DNA of 10,646 nt from the NCBI GenBank assembly GCA_947302675.1, contig CAMYWI010000019.1:1-10646 (forward strand). Direction: 5' to 3'. This document shows positions 6,212 through 10,646 of this stretch, one piece after another. A program made the position numbers and the translations under genes. The stretch's first letter is position 1. The number at the start of each line of letters is the position of its first letter. The DNA comes from an uncultured Selenomonadales bacterium. GTDB lineage: Bacteria; Bacillota_C; Negativicutes; Selenomonadales; Selenomonadaceae. The notes under the pieces were generated by a model. It was not told where the DNA came from, did no database searches, and saw only the letters and a list, made by a program, of their open reading frames with translations.

Positions 6212-6859
6212 TTATTTTTTACGGAAGACAGACGCGGGCTGACCGCACACGGGGCAAACTTCGGGCGGCTCGTCTCCAACATGCTCATAGCCGCAAATTG
6301 AACAGACGAAAGTTTTCTGCGCGGGCTTTTCCTTGAAGACAGACGACGGTTGACCACACACGGGACAAACTTCAGGCGGAGCGTCGCCGACATGTTCATA
6401 ACCGCAAATCGAACAGACGAAAGTTTTCTGCGCGGTCGTGTTTAAAAGTTGAGGCGCGTACTTTTTCAACAGCTCGTCGATAACAACGCCGTGATGACCT
6501 TCCTGCTTGGCGAAGATTTCCATTTCGTCCGCCGCCTTGTCGAAACCTGCCGCGCGAACTTTATCAGCTAGTGCTTTGACGCTCGTTTCGCCCTTGTACT
6601 CGGCTTTGGCGACGCCCGCGACGAATGCCCAAAAATCTTTCGGGACTTTGCCGTTGAGCGTGGCATAAAAGCCCGCGTGAACCGCCTCTTGATTCGCCGA
6701 CTCGATAAAAACTTTCGCCGCGTCGTCCAAACCCTGCTCGGCTGCCAGACGCGCCAGCGCGTAATACATCATAGTTCCGTTAGCCTCGCCCTGCGCCATT
6801 GCCGCCATAAGCGGTTCAAGCTCGGTGCCCTTCGTCAAGCCGTAAATGCTCTCCGTCAT
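6212..6859 (-). CDS. Rubrerythrin-family protein with two tandem rubredoxin domains
   Basis: Anaerobe oxidative-stress protein: a ferritin-like diiron domain reduces hydrogen peroxide, with electrons supplied through an FeS4 rubredoxin domain. 215 aa from ATG 6859 (GGAG 8 bases upstream; two nearer in-frame starts, GTG 6868 and ATG 6865, sit too close to it). The four-helix domain (about 9-136) shows likely iron ligands E24 (QGEANG), E58 and H61 (NQEAVHAGF), and E120 and H123 (KQEGHHG). Two rubredoxin modules follow: C149/C152/C165/C168 and C186/C189/C202/C205, each in the form CSICGYEHVGD.PPEVCPVCG, repeated with a period of 37 residues. Usual rubrerythrins have one such module. All eight cysteines are intact. 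It is transcribed alone or after the aldolase and ends in a strong terminator. The family is sure; peroxidase activity is inferred. Confidence 0.93.
   Translation of the reverse strand: MTESIYGLTKGTELEPLMAAMAQGEANGTMMYYALARLAAEQGLDDAAKVFIESANQEAVHAGFYATLNGKVPKDFWAFVAGVAKAEYKGETSVKALADKVRAAGFDKAADEMEIFAKQEGHHGVVIDELLKKYAPQLLNTTAQKTFVCSICGYEHVGDAPPEVCPVCGQPSSVFKEKPAQKTFVCSICGYEHVGDEPPEVCPVCGQPASVFRKK
6215..6433 (-). repeat. Tandem duplication encoding the rubredoxin module
   Basis: Two copies (6323-6433 and 6215-6322) lie head to tail with a period of 111 bases. By eye about 14 of some 103 aligned bases differ, mostly at third codon positions, while the protein copies differ at only a few residues. 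A stretch of about 25 bases encoding the start of each module (GAACAGACGAAAGTTTTCTG on the plus strand plus neighbours) is identical. This indicates an in-frame duplication that has since been under protein-level selection or gene conversion. Confidence 0.9.
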
Positions 6860-6890
6860 TTTCATCACTCCTAAAATATGATACGCTCAA

Positions 6891-6919
6891 AAAATAACAT
6901 GCGCAGAGAAATTTTGCAA
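6891..6919 (-). promoter_or_regulatory. Candidate promoter of the rubrerythrin gene
   Basis: On the minus strand TTGCAA (6914-6919), a 17-base spacer and TATTTT (6891-6896), with TGT just before the -10, lie in the 73-base gap after the aldolase. The leader would be about 25 bases. The match is moderate (4 of 6 in each box), so read-through from the aldolase gene is an alternative. Confidence 0.4.
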
Positions 6920-6932
6920 CGAGCTGAAAAAT

Positions 6933-7724
6933 TTAAGCCTCGATAAATTTTTTGTAGGTGTCGAGTGTGTTATCAGCCGCGACGGTCAAAAAGCCGGTGT
7001 CCGCGCCCACTGCAAGGAAACTCACGCCCAAATCGACAAAGCGTTTTGCCTGCGCGGTCGTCAAGGCAATTGTGCCGACGGGCTTACCGAGTGCGCGAAT
7101 CCTTTTAATCATGTCGTCCATTGCCGCCTCAACTTCGGGGTGGAAAATGTCAATGCCGTGCCCCATGTCGACAGCTAAATCAATCGGTCCGAGAAAAATT
7201 CCGCCGACGCCGGGCGTCTTGGTTATGGCGTCGAGATTTTCCCAGCCGCGAACGCTCTCAATCTGCGGCAAGATACAAATTTCCTCGACGTTGCGGGCGA
7301 GATAATCAGGGTGGCGATTGAAACGCCCCGCGCGAACCGCCGACGCTCCAAAGCCGCGATTGCCGCGCGGAGGATAGCTCGCCCAATACATAATGCTTTC
7401 GGTCTCTTCGCCCGTCTCGACCTTCGGGATAATGATGTTTTGAATACCGCCGTCCAAAAGTTGCTTGATAATACCCGTGCCCGCCTGCGGAATTCTGACG
7501 ACGGGCGTCATGTCGTAAGCCGCGATTGCTCTTGCAATGTCGAGAATCGTCGTGACGGTATGCCCGCCGTGTTCGCCGTCAACGAACAGCCAATCATAAT
7601 TGCTCGTAGCGAGAATCTCCGCGACCTCCGCCGAAGTCGTCTCCTGCCCGACGCCGTATTGCAGTATCCCCGCCTCGATGCCGTGTTTGAATTTGTTGTG
7701 CAGATAATCCTTGACCATTGGCAT
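6933..7724 (-). CDS. HpcH/HpaI-family aldolase (class II, pyruvate-type)
   Basis: Metal-dependent retro-aldolase of the 2,4-dihydroxyhept-2-enedioate / 2-keto-3-deoxy sugar acid aldolase family, which typically yields pyruvate plus an aldehyde. 263 aa, normal length. Family residues visible in a TIM-barrel order: H52 in FVDGEHGG (general base), R77 in VVRIP (substrate carboxylate), the [10 protein letters not shown] loop at 117-126, metal ligand E156 in PQIES, and metal ligand D182 in LGPIDLA. The start ATG 7724 has GGAGG (7734-7738) 9 bases upstream. It lies 105 bases after tetR on the same strand and may be controlled by it; two dyads and a promoter candidate occupy that gap. The true substrate is unknown: aromatic degradation is unlikely in such a context, and sugar-acid breakdown (for example 2-keto-3-deoxy-rhamnonate or -glucarate) is plausible but unproven. 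Confidence 0.92.
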   Translation of the reverse strand: MPMVKDYLHNKFKHGIEAGILQYGVGQETTSAEVAEILATSNYDWLFVDGEHGGHTVTTILDIARAIAAYDMTPVVRIPQAGTGIIKQLLDGGIQNIIIPKVETGEETESIMYWASYPPRGNRGFGASAVRAGRFNRHPDYLARNVEEICILPQIESVRGWENLDAITKTPGVGGIFLGPIDLAVDMGHGIDIFHPEVEAAMDDMIKRIRALGKPVGTIALTTAQAKRFVDLGVSFLAVGADTGFLTVAADNTLDTYKKFIEA

Positions 7725-7754
7725 AAAAAATCGCCTCCGAAAATTTTTAAAATG

Positions 7755-7783
7755 ATTTTACAGAGTCGGCGGCTCCGATTCAA
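7755..7783 (-). promoter_or_regulatory. Candidate sigma-70 promoter of the aldolase gene
   Basis: On the minus strand TTGAAT (7778-7783), a 17-base spacer and TAAAAT (7755-7760) precede the aldolase ATG by 30 bases. The spacer also holds most of an imperfect inverted repeat (GAGTCGG at 7763-7769, CCGATTC at 7775-7781). The perfect dyad at 7784-7807 begins at the base next to the -35 box. Confidence 0.45.
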
Positions 7784-7807
7784 TTTACAAAGCAACTATT
7801 TTGTAAA
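7784..7807. promoter_or_regulatory. Perfect 8-8-8 dyad abutting the aldolase -35 box, candidate operator
   Basis: TTTACAAA, 8 unrelated bases, then TTTGTAAA: a perfect 8-bp inverted repeat. Its position against the proposed -35 suits an activator, or a repressor that blocks polymerase. The neighbouring TetR-type protein is the obvious candidate ligand, by inference only. Confidence 0.5.
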
Positions 7808-7812
7808 GCGTC

Positions 7813-7836
7813 TTTATAAAAATTCTGATTTATAAA
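7813..7836. promoter_or_regulatory. Second 8-8-8 element, TTTATAAA twice, overlapping the tetR stop codon
   Basis: TTTATAAA, 8 bases, TTTATAAA. Each arm is itself a palindrome, so the element reads both as direct and inverted repeat. Its centre lies 29 bases from the centre of the neighbouring dyad, and its arms differ from TTTACAAA/TTTGTAAA by one base each. It overlaps the end of tetR (stop at 7830-7832). AT-richness alone could produce it. Confidence 0.35.
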
Positions 7837-8369
7837 AGTAGCGGCTTGAGCGGCGAGGGCATCCACTCGACCAAAAGTTTTGCCAAGACTTGCGGCGAAT
7901 ATTCGCACCGATTCAAAAACCAATCGTTTATCGTCTCCGAAATCGCCCGCATGTAAAACCGCAAGCAATTATTAACGTCGTCCGAAAGTTCATGACGCTC
8001 TTTAAGCCAAGCCCGCATTAAATTTATCGCGTGGTCATTCGTGGCGTAGCGGAAGGAATTTTGCCCGACCGCGTTTTTCAAAAGGTTGCGATAAAATTCC
8101 TCGTCGTCAAGCAAAATTTCTATCCAATGATAAACGACTTCTTCAAACGAAAAATTTTTGCCGAGTTGCGCAATCGTTTTCTCGACTTCCCGATTATAAA
8201 TCCACGCCATAAGCTCATACTTGTCGCGGAAATTATTATAGAACGTCGGCGCAGTCAGCCCGCAATTTTGCGTCAGCTCTTTGATTGTGATCTTGTCCAC
8301 CGATTTTATTTTACAAAACTCCTTGAGCGACGCCGCTAACAAATCTTTAGTCGTCCGTTTCTCAATCAT
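7830..8369 (-). CDS. TetR/AcrR-family transcriptional regulator
   Basis: One-component DNA-binding repressor, cytoplasmic, 179 aa. The N-terminal domain is typical: RTTKDLLAASLKEF as helix 1, then the helix-turn-helix at about 26-47 (KITIKELTQNCGLTAPTFYNNF) followed by RDKYEL. Residues 70-179 form an all-helical ligand and dimer domain that I cannot assign to a ligand; the general look is close to the DhaS-like branch of TetR proteins. The start is ATG 8369, with GAGGTG (8380-8385) spaced by 10 bases; an in-frame start further upstream (8441) would lie deep inside the macrodomain gene and add residues before helix 1 that do not fit the family. Its ATG overlaps the macrodomain stop by 8 bases, so the two are translated as a unit. 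Likely targets are its own operon and/or the aldolase gene downstream. Confidence 0.9.
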   Translation of the reverse strand: MIEKRTTKDLLAASLKEFCKIKSVDKITIKELTQNCGLTAPTFYNNFRDKYELMAWIYNREVEKTIAQLGKNFSFEEVVYHWIEILLDDEEFYRNLLKNAVGQNSFRYATNDHAINLMRAWLKERHELSDDVNNCLRFYMRAISETINDWFLNRCEYSPQVLAKLLVEWMPSPLKPLLL

Positions 8370-9144
8370 CTTTTGAAAGCACCTCGCGATAAATTTTTTC
8401 GTCAAGCTCCTTGAAGACATTAAAGACGACTTCGAGTTCATGAGTCGTCAAAAATTTTTTTACGGTCGCGATAGCAATTTCGGCGGCGCGGCGATTCGGG
8501 AAGTGAAATTCGCCCGTCGATATGCAACAAAACGCGACGCTCCGCAAATTATTTTTGGCGGCAAGTTTCAAGCAGGAGTTGTAGCAGTTGGCAAGCAAAT
8601 TTTCTTCGGCAAGGGTCGGCTCGCGTTCGGGCGGGATAATCGGTCCAACTGTGTGCAAGATAAATTTACTCGGCAGGTTGAAAGCGGGCGTAATCTTCGC
8701 GGAACCGGTCGGCTCGTCGTGCCCTTGCGCCGCCATAATTTTTTGGCAAGTGTCGCGCAGTTGAAGACCCGCCGCCGAGTGAATCGCATTGTCAATGCAA
8801 CCGTGCAAAGGTATGAAACAACCCAAAAGTTTTTCGTTGGCGGCGTTGACAATCGCGTCGACCGCAAGGCGCGTGATATCTCCGCGCCAAATTTTTATGT
8901 GCGGCGCGACGTCGGGTATGTCGGAAATTTTCACAATGCCGCGCTCCAAAACTTCCGCCGCTAGCAACTCGTCCTGCAAGTGCAAAAAATTTTTATCAAG
9001 CGGCATGGGCGGGCGAACGTTCATCAATGCTCGCAAAAGTTTTCGTTGCGAAGTCAAATCGTCGGGGAGTTGCTCGACTTCAAGTTGCGGCATTTCTTTA
9101 AGCAATCGCGCGTTCAAATATTTTATCAGTGTCAATCGGTTCAT
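8362..9144 (-). CDS. Zinc-type macrodomain protein, ADP-ribose hydrolase family
   Basis: Probably removes ADP-ribose from proteins, as shown for the zinc-containing macrodomains of Staphylococcus and Streptococcus. 260 aa. An N-terminal helical extension (1-80, with LTSQRKLLRALMNVRPP) is followed by the macro fold from about 82: WRGDIT at 86-91, VNAAN at 99-103, then GCFIPLHGCIDNAIHSAAG at 108-126, whose C109, H114 and C116 match the zinc ligands of this subgroup. QGHDEPTG (140-147), LHTVGPI (163-169) and the loop CISTGEFHFP (207-216) complete the ADP-ribose site. The start ATG 9144 has AAGGAG 8 bases upstream. In the described systems this protein sits with a class M sirtuin and GcvH-L; neither is here. 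Instead it heads an overlapping pair with tetR. It is divergent from motA. The family is very sure; the biological target is unknown. Confidence 0.92.
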   Translation of the reverse strand: MNRLTLIKYLNARLLKEMPQLEVEQLPDDLTSQRKLLRALMNVRPPMPLDKNFLHLQDELLAAEVLERGIVKISDIPDVAPHIKIWRGDITRLAVDAIVNAANEKLLGCFIPLHGCIDNAIHSAAGLQLRDTCQKIMAAQGHDEPTGSAKITPAFNLPSKFILHTVGPIIPPEREPTLAEENLLANCYNSCLKLAAKNNLRSVAFCCISTGEFHFPNRRAAEIAIATVKKFLTTHELEVVFNVFKELDEKIYREVLSKDD

Positions 9145-9229
9145 AATGAATTCTCCTTAGTGAGTTAAGTGATAAAAAATTTCGTGGCGGCAGGAATTTT
9201 TTTTTCGGCATTGAACAAATTCTTAACGA

Positions 9230-9244
9230 TTCGGCACGACCGAA
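9230..9244. repeat. Short inverted repeat in the macrodomain-motA divergent gap
   Basis: TTCGG-CACGA-CCGAA is a perfect 5-bp inverted repeat with a 5-base loop, followed on the plus strand by AAATTTTT. It lies 46 bases before the motA start. It could be an operator or a small hairpin in the motA leader. I found no convincing sigma-70 or flagellar sigma-28 promoter for either gene in this 146-base gap (9145-9290), and nothing else in it. Confidence 0.25.
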
Positions 9245-9290
9245 AATTTTTAGTATGTAAGTTTTCAGCTCGAAGAGGAGGCTGCTTATT

Positions 9291-10061
9291 TTGGAAAAAT
9301 CTACGGTAATAGGGCTGGTGGGCGGAATTATCTCCGTCTTCGTCGGCATGATTCTCAAGGGCGCGCCGCTGAGTGCATTGAACAACCCCGCCGCGTTCCT
9401 GATAATCATCGGCGGCACCGTCGCCTGTTTGTTCAACGCTTTTACAATGGAGCAGATGTCGAAAGTCCCGACGCTCTTCAAACTTTTACTGCGCGGCAAC
9501 GAGGAGCAAAGTAAAGGCGAGTTGGTTAAAAATTTCGTCGAACTGTCGCAGTTGGCGCGGCGCGAAGGTATTCTGGCTTTGGAAAGTCGCGTCGAGAGCA
9601 TAGACGACCCCTTCTTTAAAAACGGCTTGAGCATGGTCATTGACGGCATGGATCCCGAATTTGTCGAATCAGTTTTGGACGCCGAACTTGCAATCATGGA
9701 ACAGCGTCATGCGGAAATGCGCTCGATATTCACGCAGGCGGGCACTTACGCGCCGACGCTGGGCGTTCTGGGCGCGGTCGTCGGACTTATCGCGGCACTC
9801 GGCAACCTCAACGATATTGATAAGCTCGGTCACTCAATCGCGGCGGCGTTTGTCGCAACGATTCTGGGTATCTTCACCGGCTACGTGCTGTGGCTCCCCT
9901 TCGCCAACAAACTCAAAATCAAATCGGAAGGCGAAGTCAGCCACAAGCGCATGATTATGGAAGGAATTCTCTCACTGCAAGCGGGCGACTCCCCCACGCA
10001 GATTGAATCTAAATTGATGATTTACATTCCGCAGAGCGAACGCGAGGTAATCAAGGAGTGA
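9291..10061 (+). CDS. motA: Flagellar motor stator protein MotA
   Basis: Inner-membrane stator subunit that, with MotB, conducts ions and drives flagellar rotation. 256 aa. Four membrane helices at about 5-22, 34-51, 151-171 and 184-205. The large cytoplasmic loop between helices 2 and 3 holds the charged rotor-contact segment ARREGILALE (89-98). The two conserved prolines are P155 in APTLG and P203 in LWLPFANK. The glycine-rich GVLGAVVGLI of helix 3 is typical. The start is a TTG with GAGGAGG at 9275-9281, spaced by 9 bases, and the protein begins MEKSTVIGLVGG as expected for the family. motB follows after 6 bases, its ribosome site lying within the last motA codons. Whether protons or sodium power the motor cannot be decided firmly from this sequence. 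Confidence 0.95.
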   Translation: MEKSTVIGLVGGIISVFVGMILKGAPLSALNNPAAFLIIIGGTVACLFNAFTMEQMSKVPTLFKLLLRGNEEQSKGELVKNFVELSQLARREGILALESRVESIDDPFFKNGLSMVIDGMDPEFVESVLDAELAIMEQRHAEMRSIFTQAGTYAPTLGVLGAVVGLIAALGNLNDIDKLGHSIAAAFVATILGIFTGYVLWLPFANKLKIKSEGEVSHKRMIMEGILSLQAGDSPTQIESKLMIYIPQSEREVIKE

Positions 10062-10067
10062 TAAATT

Positions 10068-10646
10068 TTGGCAAAAAAGAAACGCGGTAAGAAACACGAA
10101 GAAGAAGCCAGCGAGGCTTGGCTCCTGCCATATTCCGACTTGATGACGCTTTTGTTGGCGTTGTTTATCTGCCTGTTCGCGATTTCGCAGACTGACCAGA
10201 CAAAACTTCAGCAAATGGCGCAAGCATTCACGGCGGCTTTCAACATAGGCGGTCCTTCGTTCTTCGACAAGGCGGGACCTTCCAACTCAATGCAGCGCGA
10301 AATTGTTACGTCGGAGGATCAAGGCAACGCGGCTTATCTGCAAGAGAATCAGCAACTGCAGGATTTACAACAGCGGCTTGAAGAGTATATCAAGGAAAAC
10401 AATTTGCAGGACGAACTGTCGACCGAGTTGCAGGAAGAAGGCTTGATGATTCGGATTAAGGAGCGGGCGTTGTTCCCTTCCGGTTCAGCGGATTTAGTTC
10501 CCGAATCACAGCGAATTGGACCGATTGTCGCGGGACTGTTGGCGGAAGTTCCAGAGCGCGTCTTAATCAGCGGGCACACCGACACCGACCCAATTAACAC
10601 GGCGCAATTTCCGTCGAACTGGGAGCTTAGCTCCACACGCGCTTTG
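10068..10646 (+). CDS. motB: Flagellar motor stator protein MotB, 3' end cut by window
   Basis: Stator partner of MotA that anchors the complex to peptidoglycan. 193 codons are present and the gene runs off the right edge. The start is a TTG with AAGGAG at 10053-10058, spaced by 9 bases. A basic N-terminus (MAKKKRGKKH) precedes the single membrane helix EAWLLPYSDLMTLLLALFICLFAIS (about 16-40, given here in one piece of the motif around D24, the ion-binding aspartate). Residues 88-125 form a Gln/Glu-rich, probably coiled, linker. The OmpA-like peptidoglycan-binding domain begins near FPSGSADLVPES (about 141-152) and includes ISGHTDTDPI (168-177) and WELSSTRA (about 185-192). It forms an operon with motA. 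Confidence 0.94.
   Translation, partial: MAKKKRGKKHEEEASEAWLLPYSDLMTLLLALFICLFAISQTDQTKLQQMAQAFTAAFNIGGPSFFDKAGPSNSMQREIVTSEDQGNAAYLQENQQLQDLQQRLEEYIKENNLQDELSTELQEEGLMIRIKERALFPSGSADLVPESQRIGPIVAGLLAEVPERVLISGHTDTDPINTAQFPSNWELSSTRAL

Noticed and set aside
6920..6945. A terminator-like hairpin at the end of the aldolase gene (CGAG...CTCG)
   Set aside because: Only four pairs with a long loop and no following T-run in the right place; too weak to call.
7311..7835. A 174-codon plus-strand frame opposite the aldolase gene
   Set aside because: It is Arg-rich and low in domain character, runs through the aldolase start and the promoter region, and the opposite frame has all HpcH-family residues.
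8440..8964. A 174-codon plus-strand frame opposite the macrodomain gene
   Set aside because: Antisense shadow: no motif, strongly Arg/Phe-biased composition, and the macrodomain signatures are on the other strand.
9205..9275. A possible flagellar sigma-28 or sigma-70 promoter before motA (TTGAAC at 9211-9216, TATGTA near 9255)
   Set aside because: No pair of boxes has both acceptable sequence and spacing, so I do not report it as a promoter.

Overview
The window reads as a stretch of chromosome from an anaerobic, flagellated bacterium that has an outer membrane but Firmicutes-style gene starts. It holds a TolC-type outer-membrane protein and a periplasmic adaptor, a rubrerythrin (typical of anaerobes), MotA/MotB, strong AAGGAG/GGAGG ribosome sites and several TTG starts. 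That combination fits the Negativicutes (Selenomonas-like, diderm Firmicutes) best. This is an inference from gene content, not a phylogenetic result. There are eleven protein genes (two cut by the window edges). I found no RNA gene, insertion sequence or CRISPR array. No gap between genes exceeds about 165 bases.

Left part (1-3431): a minus-strand gene of unknown function runs off the left edge. It is divergent from a plus-strand pair, a RadD/phage-like SF2 helicase with a zinc ribbon and, 21 bases later, a PfkB-family sugar kinase. The kinase stop codon directly abuts the stop codon of the next, convergent operon.

Middle (3432-6152): a minus-strand operon with a good promoter (extended -10 TATAAT) carries tatA, tolC and an HlyD/MacA-type adaptor. 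The last two genes are coupled by an ATGA overlap. The tatA reading frame continues 107 bases into tolC in another frame. No inner-membrane pump gene accompanies the adaptor/TolC pair.

Right-middle (6164-9144): also on the minus strand, in transcription order, are a zinc-type macrodomain (ADP-ribose hydrolase family), a TetR-type repressor overlapping it by 8 bases, a HpcH/HpaI-type aldolase, and a rubrerythrin whose rubredoxin domain is duplicated in tandem. The rubrerythrin gene is followed by a clear intrinsic terminator. Two 24-bp dyads of identical 8-8-8 geometry lie between tetR and the aldolase, one abutting the proposed aldolase -35 box.

Right edge (9291-10646): motA and the first 193 codons of motB, the flagellar stator genes, on the plus strand and divergent from the macrodomain gene.

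No single new system is evident. The points most worth a second look are the double-rubredoxin rubrerythrin, the tatA/tolC overlap, the macrodomain-TetR unit lacking its usual sirtuin partners, and the dyads in front of the aldolase. All promoter calls were made by eye.
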